Assembly (NCBI RefSeq): GCF_042932805.1
Contig: NZ_CP170633.1
Span: forward strand, 1,860,001 to 1,924,000
From: Ascidiaceihabitans sp029251465
GTDB lineage: Bacteria; Pseudomonadota; Alphaproteobacteria; Rhodobacterales; Rhodobacteraceae
DNA: 64,000 nucleotides
Direction of reading: 5' to 3'
Shown in pieces: positions 1 to 6,973 of this stretch. A program made the position numbers and the translations under genes. Below the pieces are notes generated by a model. It was not told the origin of the DNA, ran no database searches, and was given only the letters and a program-made list of their open reading frames with translations. The stretch's first letter is position 1. Each line of letters starts with the position of its first letter.

Positions 1-647
1 CGACAGTGTTCGTGATGACCCACGATTCTATCGGTCTCGGCGAAGATGGCCCAACCCACCAACCGGTTGAGCATTTGGCAATTTCACGTGCGACGCCAAA
101 CACTTATGTGTTCCGTCCTGCCGACACGATTGAAACAGCCGAGGCGTGGGAAATCGCGCTGACGACCAAAGAAACGCCGTCTGTTTTGTCCCTGACCCGC
201 CAAGGTTTGCCGACGGTCCGCACCGAGCACAAAACCAAGAATCTGACCGCCCAAGGTGGCTATGTTCTGGCCGACGCAGAGGGTCGCCGTCAGGTGATCT
301 TGATGGCCTCAGGGTCCGAGGTTGAAATCGCCCTTGCCGCGCGTGATCTGTTGCAGTCTGAGGGCATCGGAACCCGCGTTGTTTCAATGCCTTGCATGGA
401 ATTGTTCGCCGAACAAGAAGAGACATTTCGCAAGCGCGTTCTGCCCGGTGGTCCCGTGCGTGTCGCCGTTGAAGCGGCCGTGCGTCAAGGTTGGGATCAG
501 TGGTTGCTGGGCGAGCGCGGCAAATCCAACAAGGCAGATTTTGTCGGCATGAGCAGCTTTGGGGCGTCTGCCCCTGCAGGCGAATTGTACGAAAACTTTG
601 GGATTACAGCGGCGAATGTCGCGGCCAAAGCCAAAGCCCTGCTTTGA
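1..647 (+). CDS. tkt: Transketolase, C-terminal part (5' end outside window)
   Basis: This is the C-terminal third of transketolase, the thiamine-diphosphate enzyme that moves two-carbon ketol units between sugar phosphates in the pentose phosphate or Calvin pathways. The frame is open from base 3, and the visible product begins inside the pyrimidine-binding domain: the motif THDSIGLGEDGPTHQPVEHL is a transketolase hallmark whose His residues contact substrate. The C-terminal domain follows (VILMASGSEVEIAL, then KSNKADFVGMSSFGASAP) and is complete up to the stop. The position just before two gap genes is a common alphaproteobacterial arrangement. A strong hairpin at 659 follows the stop. Confidence 0.97.
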   Translation, partial: TVFVMTHDSIGLGEDGPTHQPVEHLAISRATPNTYVFRPADTIETAEAWEIALTTKETPSVLSLTRQGLPTVRTEHKTKNLTAQGGYVLADAEGRRQVILMASGSEVEIALAARDLLQSEGIGTRVVSMPCMELFAEQEETFRKRVLPGGPVRVAVEAAVRQGWDQWLLGERGKSNKADFVGMSSFGASAPAGELYENFGITAANVAAKAKALL

Positions 648-658
648 CAAAGGCGAAA

Positions 659-700
659 TGCTGCGCTGTTGGTATCGCCCGACAGCGCAGCAAATATTTT
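659..700 (+). terminator. Rho-independent terminator after tkt
   Basis: A perfect 11-bp stem (TGCTGCGCTGT at 659-669 pairing with 682-692) has a 12-nt loop and is followed by AATATTTT. It sits 12 nt after the tkt stop and just before the convergent lipoprotein gene. Confidence 0.75.
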
Positions 701-1025
701 AAAACTTACAACGTTTCTTTTTAGCCAATGCTACAAGAACTTCGTTGCGCTTGTTTGCCGCTTCCAAAGCTTGCTTGGCGTTCTGATAGTTCCCGATCAC
801 AGCCGGCCAAAAAATAATGGCTGCAGCGACGTTGGCACCCGAGGCTGTCTGGCCCTTTGCGGCCTGCGCTCGGATTTCTTCCAATTGCGTCAATTGAACT
901 TTGATTTGTTCGCAACTTAACCCGTCGTCTGCCACTGTGCTTGTCTGCACCACCGCAGGAGAAACACAACCTGCCAATAAAACTGCAAGTATTGCAAACG
1001 CGCCGCTTGTTCTTTTCATATTCAT
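699..1025 (-). CDS. Small predicted lipoprotein of unknown function
   Basis: A 108-residue protein with a lipoprotein signal peptide: Met-Asn-Met-Lys-Arg, a hydrophobic stretch, then the lipobox LLAGC, so the mature protein would start at the Cys near residue 20 and be lipid-anchored. The mature part holds a short Gln/Glu-rich helix with one Cys (CEQIKVQLTQLEEIR), an alanine-rich hydrophobic stretch (ANVAAAIIFWPAVIGNYQNA) and a basic end with another Cys (KKKRCKF), so a disulfide is possible. GGAG lies 4 nt before the ATG at 1025 and 10 nt before a second ATG at 1019; either could be used. I do not recognise a specific function. Confidence 0.75.
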   Translation of the reverse strand: MNMKRTSGAFAILAVLLAGCVSPAVVQTSTVADDGLSCEQIKVQLTQLEEIRAQAAKGQTASGANVAAAIIFWPAVIGNYQNAKQALEAANKRNEVLVALAKKKRCKF

Positions 1026-1335
1026 TCCGCTCCAATTAAGTTCAATCGTTTGTTACAAACCAAGACATTACAAAAAAAATTTAATTTAAAAACAATGCCC
1101 TGCACCTATACTGGACCCGTATTCTACCTGACACTAATTGTGTCAAGTGAAATTAGCCTACCCCAAGTTAGTTTCTGCAAAGACTGCACGTCAGATTAAT
1201 GCAATGGATTTTCTTTTTTGCAGACCCAAAGTCGACCACTATTCCAACACGAAAGGCATTAAGCATTGCGCCCAGCGAACTGCGTCACTCGCAGACGGTG
1301 CCTTTGGGCGACAAGATTTGGCAGGGTATCAAACC
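1026..1335. other. Intergenic stretch, no convincing gene
   Basis: This 310-bp AT-rich gap separates the lipoprotein gene from the DUF808 gene, both on the minus strand. It should hold the lipoprotein promoter. The only structure I see is the palindrome at 1129-1145. The open frame crossing its right end is an antisense shadow of DUF808. Confidence 0.6.
1129..1145 (-). promoter_or_regulatory. Inverted repeat TGACAC-N5-GTGTCA with an embedded -35-like TTGACA
   Basis: A 6-5-6 palindrome lies about 105 bp upstream of the lipoprotein start. Read on the minus strand, its right arm contains TTGACA (1146-1141), and AATACG follows at 17 nt, a weak -10 match. It may be an operator over the lipoprotein promoter; this is inference. 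Confidence 0.3.
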
Positions 1336-2304
1336 CTAGCGAACAAACGCTTTGCGCCACAGCGGCGTGATGATTTTTTCGCCCAGCGGGATCAGGGTCA
1401 GCCCCAAAGCGACGCCAAATACGCCATCCAATGCCGCTGTGATCACCCATTCGCCAAAGCCAATGAACGCGTCGGGCAAGGTGTGACCGACGGCGTAGGC
1501 GATCCTGTGGATTAGGTCATAAACCTGTCCAAATCCCAGCACATCAAGCCCGTGGATGATGATAGATCCGCCGACCCACAGCATCGCGGTGGTGCCGATG
1601 ACGGTCAGCAGCCACATCACTTGCGGCATCGCCTTGACGACACCGCGCCCCAAGGATCGTGTCGCACCGAGACGCCCATGCGCGGCCATGGCCAGCCCCA
1701 GATCGTCCATTTTCACAATCAACGCTACAGCACCGTAGACTGCAAAGGTGATCATGACGGCGACGGCGGCGAGGGTCGCGGCTTCCATCCAGAAATTGCT
1801 TTGCGGAATGGCGGCCAGCGCGATGGTCATGATTTCGGCAGACAGGATAAAATCGGTTTTGATCGCGCCCTTGGCTTTTTCTTCTTCCAGATGTGCGGGG
1901 TCTTCAACGGTTTCTTCCGCATGCGGATAATCGGTGTGCCCGTGCCCGCCGATCCCGACCGCGTGGGCGATTTTTTCGGCGCCCTCGAAACACAGATAGG
2001 CCCCGCCGATCATCAGCAATGGCGTGATCGCCCAAGGCGCAAAAGCAGACAGCGCAAGGCCGGCAGGCAGCAGATACACCAGCTTGTTTTTCAGTGATCC
2101 TTTGGCGATGCGCCAGATGATTGGCAGTTCACGATCCGCAGAAAACCCTTGGACGTATTTGGGCGTCACGGCGGCATCATCAATCACCGCCCCTGCCGCT
2201 TTGGCCCCGGCTTTGGCCGCCTGCCCGATCACGTCGTCGACCGAGGCTGCCGCCACTTTGGCAATCGCTGCCACGTCATCAAACAATGCCAAAAGTCCGC
2301 TCAT
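1336..2304 (-). CDS. DUF808 family inner-membrane protein (YedI-like)
   Basis: A 322-residue membrane protein matching the DUF808/YedI family, whose function is not established. The family start is clear (MSGLLALFDDVAAIAKVAA, then an Ala-rich segment and AAVTPKYVQGFSADRELPII). Several hydrophobic segments follow (around residues 75-100, 155-190, 225-255 and 280-305), and a His/Asp/Glu-rich loop (GGHGHTDYPHAEETVEDP) sits near residues 115-135, which might bind metal. The length is normal for the family. It is divergent from gap1, so the two LacI-type palindromes at 2369-2412 lie in its upstream region as well. Confidence 0.9.
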   Translation of the reverse strand: MSGLLALFDDVAAIAKVAAASVDDVIGQAAKAGAKAAGAVIDDAAVTPKYVQGFSADRELPIIWRIAKGSLKNKLVYLLPAGLALSAFAPWAITPLLMIGGAYLCFEGAEKIAHAVGIGGHGHTDYPHAEETVEDPAHLEEEKAKGAIKTDFILSAEIMTIALAAIPQSNFWMEAATLAAVAVMITFAVYGAVALIVKMDDLGLAMAAHGRLGATRSLGRGVVKAMPQVMWLLTVIGTTAMLWVGGSIIIHGLDVLGFGQVYDLIHRIAYAVGHTLPDAFIGFGEWVITAALDGVFGVALGLTLIPLGEKIITPLWRKAFVR

Positions 2305-2368
2305 GCCTGCCCCCTTGTTTTGGTGTTATGTTCAAGGCTAGCACGCAGATCCGCCGAAACAACCAAAC

Positions 2369-2382
2369 TGTTAGCGCCAACG
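2369..2382. promoter_or_regulatory. LacI-family-type operator, distal site of gap1
   Basis: TGTTAGCGCCAACG matches the palindrome TGTTANCGNTAACA at 12 of 14 positions and keeps the central CG. Its centre is exactly 30 bp (about three helical turns) from the next site. Operators of this type are typical of LacI-family regulators; in Rhodobacterales CceR is the known regulator of central carbon genes, and that link is inferred. Confidence 0.55.
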
Positions 2383-2398
2383 TTAAAATTGCCCACAG

Positions 2399-2412
2399 GT
2401 TTATCGCTAACA
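2399..2412. promoter_or_regulatory. LacI-family-type operator, proximal site of gap1
   Basis: GTTTATCGCTAACA matches TGTTANCGNTAACA at 12 of 14 positions, with a perfect right half. It is about 93 bp upstream of the gap1 start and in helical phase with the site at 2369. It could equally serve the divergent DUF808 gene. Confidence 0.55.
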
Positions 2413-2504
2413 GTTTGAAACTGCGCGGGTTTCCCTCTTTCTTGTTCATCACCACGGGTCTAAGGACACCTTAACGGGGACACGGGTTCTGTAGGAGTTC
2501 AGAC

Positions 2505-3506
2505 ATGACGATCAAAGTGGGTATCAACGGTTTTGGACGGATCGGGCGCTGCACCCTGTCGCATATTTCGCAAACAATGCGCGACGACATCGAGGTGATC
2601 AAGGTCAACGCAACCGGCCCGCTGGACACGGCCGCGCATCTGATCAAATACGATTCTGTGCATGGGCGCTATCCGCTGGATGTGACTGTTGGCGACAAAA
2701 CGCTGGATCTGGGCCGTGGGCCGATGCAGATGTTTTCGACCTACAAAATGGAAGAACTCGACTGGTCCGGCTGTGACGTTGTGCTGGAATGTACCGGCAA
2801 CTTTAACGACGGCCTAAAGGCGAACAAACACCTTGAGCAGGGCGCGAAAAAAGTTCTGTTGTCCGCCCCCGGCACCAACGTCGACAAGACCATCGTGTTT
2901 GGCGTGAACGACGAATTGCTGACCGCCTCTGACATCATGGTGTCGAACGGATCCTGCACCACCAACTGCCTTGCGCCTTTGGCCAAAGCGCTGGATGACG
3001 GCATCGGGATCGAGCGCGGCATCATGACCACGATCCACAGCTACACCGGTGACCAGCCAACGCTAGACCGTCGCCACGACGATCTGTACCGCGCGCGCGC
3101 AGCGGCGATGTCGATGATCCCGACCTCGACGGGTGCGGCCAAAGCCTTGGGTGACGTGTTGCCAAACCTGAAAGGTCGTTTGGACGGCTCTGCGATGCGG
3201 GTGCCAACGCCTAATGTGTCCGCCGTGTTCCTGACATTCGAGGCCAAGCGCGAAGTTACGGTTGAGGAAATCAACGCCCACATGGCCGCCACAGCCGCAG
3301 GTCCGATGGGCCGCGTTTTGGCCTACGACGAAGAGAAAAAAGTCTCGGTCGACTTTACCCACACCGAACACAGCTGCATCTTTGCGCCGGACCAAACCAA
3401 GGTTGTTGGCGGCCGCTCTGTGCGGGTTCTGGCGTGGTACGACAATGAATGGGCGTTTTCTGTGCGCATGGCGGACGTGGCCGTGGCGATGGGCCAATTG
3501 GGCTAA
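2505..3506 (+). CDS. gap: Type I glyceraldehyde-3-phosphate dehydrogenase, copy 1
   Basis: A 333-residue cytosolic GAPDH that interconverts glyceraldehyde-3-phosphate and 1,3-bisphosphoglycerate. The N-terminal Rossmann motif INGFGRIGR (residues 6-14) and the catalytic motif SNGSCTTNC with nucleophile Cys151 are present, as is the C-terminal WYDNEW. After the second strand the text reads VNATGP, so the Asp that usually binds the adenosine ribose of NAD is Ala here, unlike copy 2 (INDLAP); together with the YTGDQP loop this could mean relaxed or NADP-leaning cofactor use. That is inference. The ATG follows a TAGGAG ribosome-binding site. Two LacI-type palindromes precede it, and a terminator follows at 3540. 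Confidence 0.96.
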   Translation: MTIKVGINGFGRIGRCTLSHISQTMRDDIEVIKVNATGPLDTAAHLIKYDSVHGRYPLDVTVGDKTLDLGRGPMQMFSTYKMEELDWSGCDVVLECTGNFNDGLKANKHLEQGAKKVLLSAPGTNVDKTIVFGVNDELLTASDIMVSNGSCTTNCLAPLAKALDDGIGIERGIMTTIHSYTGDQPTLDRRHDDLYRARAAAMSMIPTSTGAAKALGDVLPNLKGRLDGSAMRVPTPNVSAVFLTFEAKREVTVEEINAHMAATAAGPMGRVLAYDEEKKVSVDFTHTEHSCIFAPDQTKVVGGRSVRVLAWYDNEWAFSVRMADVAVAMGQLG

Positions 3507-3539
3507 GCGCTGCTTTTCAAACCAAACTCTTGCGACATC

Positions 3540-3580
3540 GGGGCAAGGCTGGCATATCAGTCTTGCCCCTTATTATTTGT
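3540..3580 (+). terminator. Rho-independent terminator after gap1
   Basis: GGGGCAAG (3540-3547) pairs perfectly with CTTGCCCC (3562-3569) across a 14-nt loop and is followed by the T-rich run TTATTATTTGTT. It lies between gap1 and the 47-residue gene. Confidence 0.7.
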
Positions 3581-3593
3581 TGCAGGCGGATCA

Positions 3594-3737
3594 ATGACCA
3601 ACCCTATCGCAGTCGTTCTTGGCCTGATCCTGATCGGTATGATCATCGGTGACGTCATCGTGTTTGATGCCGCCAACCTGCTGTTTCTGGGCAAAAAGCT
3701 TGCTGATTTGATCGAATGGATCGCTTTCTGGCGATAA
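3594..3737 (+). CDS. Small single-span membrane protein between the two gap genes
   Basis: A 47-codon frame: ATG at 3594, TAA at 3735. The sequence starts MTNPIAVVLGLILIGMIIGD, a clear hydrophobic span, followed by a short second hydrophobic stretch and the end LIEWIAFWR. GCAGGCGGATCA before the ATG gives a plausible ribosome-binding site. The frame lies between the gap1 terminator and the gap2 promoter, so it may be expressed separately or by read-through. The hydrophobic pattern and use of typical codons argue for a real gene. I believe similar small frames occur at this locus in relatives, but I could not check. Function unknown. Confidence 0.65.
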   Translation: MTNPIAVVLGLILIGMIIGDVIVFDAANLLFLGKKLADLIEWIAFWR

Positions 3738-3756
3738 GCTGGGTTTTGATTGATGG

Positions 3757-3794
3757 TTGACAATATCGCCAAAATGCAATTGTTAGCGTTAACA
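3757..3794 (+). promoter_or_regulatory. gap2 promoter with overlapping LacI-type operator
   Basis: TTGACA at 3757-3762 is followed after 17 nt by TTGTTA (3780-3785), a weak -10. That box overlaps TGTTAGCGTTAACA (3781-3794), a full match to TGTTANCGNTAACA. An operator over the -10 suggests direct repression of gap2 by the regulator proposed for gap1. Confidence 0.55.
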
Positions 3795-3816
3795 TTACAT
3801 CAAAAAGGACCAGATC

Positions 3817-4821
3817 ATGACACTTAACGTAGGTATTAACGGATTTGGTCGCATTGGGCGCAACGTACTGCGCGCGCTATTGGAATCCGGACGCGATGAT
3901 ATTCGCGTGGTGGCGATCAACGATCTGGCCCCGCTTGAAACCAACGCGCACTTGCTGGAATTTGACTCGGTCCATGGACGTCTGCGCGCACCGATCACGC
4001 TGGGCGAAAACACGCTGGACGTGGGCACCGGCCCGATCCGCGTGAGCGCAGAACGTAGCCCCGACAAACTGGCATGGGACGACGTTGATGTGGCGCTGGA
4101 ATGCACCGGCATTTTCCGCAGCACCGACGCCGCCGAACTGTACCTGAAAGCGGGCGCCAGTAAGGTGCTGATGTCAGCTCCGTCCAAATCCGAAGGCGTC
4201 AAAACCATCGTGTTCGGGGTCAACGACGATATCCTCGCGGACGGGGATCGCATCGCTTCAAACGGGTCGTGCACGACGAACTGTCTGGCCCCTGTCGCCA
4301 AGGTTTTGGACGATAATTTCGGTATTTTGCGCGGCACGATGACGACAGTGCACGCCTACACCGGCGGGCAGCCAACCCATGACCGCGCCAATTCTGATTT
4401 GGCCCGCGGTCGTGCAGCAGCAATGTCGATGGTTCCAACATCCACCGGTGCGGCCAAGGCCATCGGTCTGGTGATGCCGCATTTGGCAGGCAAGCTGTAT
4501 GGCACGTCGATCCGCGTTCCAACGCCGAATGTATCCTGCGTAGATCTAACAGTTGAAGTCAAAACAGCCACCACCATTGACGCGGTCAACGCAGCGTTTT
4601 CCGCCGCTGCAAACGGTCCGATGGATCGTATTCTGGCCGTCGAATCCCGCCCTCTGGTGTCGGTTGATTTCAACCACGACCCGCACAGTTCGACCGTCGC
4701 GCTGGACGGCACCCACGTTCAGGACGGCACAATGATCCGTGTGATGGCATGGTACGACAACGAATGGGGGTTCTCGAACCGGATGCTGGATACGGCTGCT
4801 AAACTGGGTAGGTGCCTGTAA
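3817..4821 (+). CDS. gap: Type I glyceraldehyde-3-phosphate dehydrogenase, copy 2
   Basis: A second full-length GAPDH (334 residues), about 300 bp after the first. Features: INGFGRIGR at residues 6-14; AINDLAP, which keeps the Asp typical of NAD-binding enzymes; SNGSCTTNC with catalytic Cys152; the loop YTGGQPTHDR; and WYDNEWGF near the C-terminus. AAAAAGGA before the ATG is a good ribosome-binding site. The two copies clearly diverged long ago, so division of labour between glycolysis and gluconeogenesis or between cofactors is plausible but unproven. Its promoter carries a perfect LacI-type palindrome (3781-3794). Downstream lie a REP-like hairpin and short tandem repeats. Confidence 0.95.
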   Translation: MTLNVGINGFGRIGRNVLRALLESGRDDIRVVAINDLAPLETNAHLLEFDSVHGRLRAPITLGENTLDVGTGPIRVSAERSPDKLAWDDVDVALECTGIFRSTDAAELYLKAGASKVLMSAPSKSEGVKTIVFGVNDDILADGDRIASNGSCTTNCLAPVAKVLDDNFGILRGTMTTVHAYTGGQPTHDRANSDLARGRAAAMSMVPTSTGAAKAIGLVMPHLAGKLYGTSIRVPTPNVSCVDLTVEVKTATTIDAVNAAFSAAANGPMDRILAVESRPLVSVDFNHDPHSSTVALDGTHVQDGTMIRVMAWYDNEWGFSNRMLDTAAKLGRCL

Positions 4822-4830
4822 AAAATGTGG

Positions 4831-4890
4831 GTAAGGTGGGCGTGCCGCCCACCACGCTGGTGTCGCCCACCACGCTGGTGTCGCCCACCA
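4831..4890. repeat. REP-like palindrome followed by 18-bp tandem repeats
   Basis: A hairpin (GGTGGGC at 4835-4841 with GCCCACC at 4847-4853, loop GTGCC) runs into 2.4 tandem copies of an 18-bp unit, GCCCACCACGCTGGTGTC, at 4847-4890. It lies between the convergent gap2 and coaD genes. The hairpin resembles one at 32251-32273 with compensatory base changes. Confidence 0.7.
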
Positions 4891-4899
4891 ATGCCCTAA

Positions 4900-5391
4900 C
4901 TAGCCAAGCCGCTTTTTCAGTTCTTCATTCACCAGTGGCGTCACGAATTTACTGACGTCACCGTCAAGGCGCGCGATCTCTTTCACCAGCTTTGACGCAA
5001 TCGCCTGGTGCTTGGCTTCGGCCATCAAAAACACCGTCTCGATGCTGTTGTCCAACGCACGGTTCATACCAACCATCTGATATTCGTATTCAAAATCAGC
5101 AACCGCCCGCAGACCGCGGATGATCAGCGACGCATTCACGTCTGCGGCACATTTGATCAGAAGGTTCTCGAACGGATGCACGACGATCTCGGTGCCCGTC
5201 TGTTCAGACAGTTTGGCGCATTCCGCCTCGATCATCGCCACCCGCTCTTCAAGGTTAAAAAGCGGCCCCTTGTCGCGGTTGATCGCGACCCCGATCACCA
5301 GTCGATCTACCAGCGCACTGGCGCGACGAATGATGTCGATATGGCCCAAAGTGATGGGATCGAAGGTTCCGGGATATAGGCCGACGCGCAT
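4900..5391 (-). CDS. coaD: Phosphopantetheine adenylyltransferase
   Basis: CoaD transfers AMP from ATP to 4'-phosphopantetheine, the penultimate step of coenzyme A synthesis. The N-terminus MRVGLYPGTFDPITLGHIDI contains the nucleotidyltransferase motif (T/HxGH type), and LIIRGLRAVADFEYE is the family's substrate-binding segment. I chose the ATG at 5391 over an upstream ATG at 5433 because it gives the usual 163-residue length, starts directly at the conserved strand, and has GGAG 7 nt upstream. Its stop faces gap2 across the repeat region. The CBS-domain gene lies upstream on the same strand, 81 bp away. Confidence 0.95.
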   Translation of the reverse strand: MRVGLYPGTFDPITLGHIDIIRRASALVDRLVIGVAINRDKGPLFNLEERVAMIEAECAKLSEQTGTEIVVHPFENLLIKCAADVNASLIIRGLRAVADFEYEYQMVGMNRALDNSIETVFLMAEAKHQAIASKLVKEIARLDGDVSKFVTPLVNEELKKRLG

Positions 5392-5472
5392 GGGTATGCT
5401 CCGAGTTCTAAAGACGTTAATGCAAACCACCATTTTGCGTTACGAAATGCAAGCAGGTGTTCCGCAGCGTCG

Positions 5473-5907
5473 TTAGTGCCCCATGATCATGCCTTGCAGC
5501 GCGTCTTTTTCCATTGAAAGTTCGCTCAGCCGCGCCTTGACCACGTCGCCCAACGTGATCAGCCCGATCATCACGCCGTCTTCGATCACCGGCATGTGGC
5601 GAAACCGTCCTTCGGTCATTTTGGCAAGGATCGCGTCAGCCCGGTCACTGCGCTGGCAGCTGACCAGCTTGGACGTCATGTAGGCGTCGACGGTTTTCTC
5701 AAGGCAGCCAGCCCCCTGCTTGCCGATTTCGCGCACGATGTCGCGTTCTGACAAAATGCCCTGCGCCTCGCTGCCGTCAGGCGAAATCACCACCGCCCCG
5801 ATCCGTCGTTCCCCAAGGATTTTTGCCGCATCCGACATCGACGTGCCGGGCGTTACGGTGACAACGGCATCATCGGATTTCGATTTCAGGATTTGGTGGA
5901 CTTGCAT
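5473..5907 (-). CDS. Tandem CBS-domain protein
   Basis: A 144-residue cytosolic protein made of two CBS domains. The first spans about residues 8-65 (VTVTPGTSMSDAAKILGERRIGAVVI, ending GILSERDIVREI); the second covers about 75-135 (YMTSKLVSCQRSDRADAILAKM, ending GLITLGDVVKARL). CBS pairs usually bind adenosine nucleotides and sense energy state. Stand-alone proteins of this form are common in Alphaproteobacteria but their partners are mostly unknown. GAGG lies 6 nt before the ATG. It sits between coaD and a LysR-type regulator, with no clear operon link. Confidence 0.9.
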   Translation of the reverse strand: MQVHQILKSKSDDAVVTVTPGTSMSDAAKILGERRIGAVVISPDGSEAQGILSERDIVREIGKQGAGCLEKTVDAYMTSKLVSCQRSDRADAILAKMTEGRFRHMPVIEDGVMIGLITLGDVVKARLSELSMEKDALQGMIMGH

Positions 5908-5961
5908 GGCTGACCTCGTGAATTGTGATGTGGTCCCCCCAGCCTCGCCGCAAAGGGTCGA

Positions 5962-6864
5962 TCAAGTCAAGGTTGCCGCTTGTAATTTTGCAACCTCCGC
6001 GCGCACCCCTGCCCCCAGCTCAGCCGCAAATCGCGCAAGTTTTGCGTTCTGGCGGTCATCCTCGTGACGGATCAGGTAAAAGCTGCGGGTGAGGCTGATA
6101 TGATCCATCAGGATGCGTTTGACTTTCGGCGCCGAGGGCAGCGCGAAATCGTGCACAATGCCAACGCCGCCGCCGTGGCGCAGCAGGTTCAGCTGGACAG
6201 AGACGGAATTGCTGGCCAGCGGCACCCGCCCAACGCCGATGTCAGCAAGGTAGTCCAGTTCGCGGTCAAAAATCATGTCGGGGATGTAGCCGACGATGCG
6301 GTGCGCCCTGAGGTCTTCGATGGTTTTGATGGGCGCATGCCGTTTCAGATAGCTTTGCGCGGCGGCCAGATGCAGGGAATAATCGGTGATTTTCTGCACA
6401 GTCAGCCGCCCTGCGGTGGGTGCGCTGACGCCAATCGCCAAATCCGCCTCGCGCCGCGACAGGTTAAACACACGCGGCAGCGCGACGATCTGGATATCTA
6501 GGTCGGGGTGGTCCTGCGCCAGGGCCGCGCAAACTTGCGGCAAGATGTAGTTCGCACAGCCATCAGGCGCACCGATGCGCATCTGCCCCTTTAGGCTTTC
6601 GCTGTGATCCGGCAGGCTAGCGGTGGCAAGGCGCATCGCAGCCTCAGCCGTTTCAGCACGCGCGAGCAGTTCTGCCCCCGCTTCGGTCAGCGCGTAGCCT
6701 TGGGGTGATTTCACGAACAGTCCCGCGCCCACGGCGTCCTCGAGCCGCGCCATGCGTCGCCCCAATGTTGCCGGGTCAAGGCGCAGCAGTTTGCCTGCCG
6801 ATGACAGCCCACCCTCGCGCGCGACGGAAAGAAACAGGCGCAGATCATCCCAGTTGGTGTGCAT
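5962..6864 (-). CDS. LysR-family transcriptional regulator beside mmsA
   Basis: A 300-residue LysR-type regulator. The winged helix-turn-helix is at the N-terminus (WDDLRLFLSVAREGGLSSAG, then LDPATLGRRMARLE), followed by the periplasmic-binding-protein-like effector domain (LKGQMRIGAPDG onward). The start at 6864 is chosen because GGGAG lies 6 nt upstream and homology begins right there; the longer frame to 7056 would overlap mmsA on the other strand. It is divergent from mmsA, so it probably controls the valine-degradation genes, with the palindrome at 6881-6898 as a candidate site. The inducer is unknown. Confidence 0.92.
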   Translation of the reverse strand: MHTNWDDLRLFLSVAREGGLSSAGKLLRLDPATLGRRMARLEDAVGAGLFVKSPQGYALTEAGAELLARAETAEAAMRLATASLPDHSESLKGQMRIGAPDGCANYILPQVCAALAQDHPDLDIQIVALPRVFNLSRREADLAIGVSAPTAGRLTVQKITDYSLHLAAAQSYLKRHAPIKTIEDLRAHRIVGYIPDMIFDRELDYLADIGVGRVPLASNSVSVQLNLLRHGGGVGIVHDFALPSAPKVKRILMDHISLTRSFYLIRHEDDRQNAKLARFAAELGAGVRAEVAKLQAATLT

Positions 6865-6880
6865 GTGAGGCTCCCGTTCA

Positions 6881-6898
6881 TTTTGCGAAAATGCAAAA
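6881..6898. promoter_or_regulatory. Candidate LysR operator between the regulator and mmsA
   Basis: TTTTGC-GAAAAT-GCAAAA is a perfect 6-6-6 inverted repeat of the T-N11-A kind that LysR regulators bind. It is 17 bp upstream of the regulator start and 75 bp from mmsA. Further TTGC/GCAA half sites occur at 6921-6955. Confidence 0.5.
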
Positions 6899-6973
6899 CG
6901 ACTTTGGTATCTTTCCTCTGTTGCCTGCGTTTTTGCAAGGGTACTGTGTGGCAAATTCCAAAGGGAGACCTCC

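Noticed and set aside
1138..1515. Plus-strand frame of 125 codons over the lipoprotein-DUF808 gap
   Set aside because: Its second half is antisense to the well-supported DUF808 gene, its first half has no ribosome-binding site, and the product is Gln/Arg-rich without a recognisable fold.
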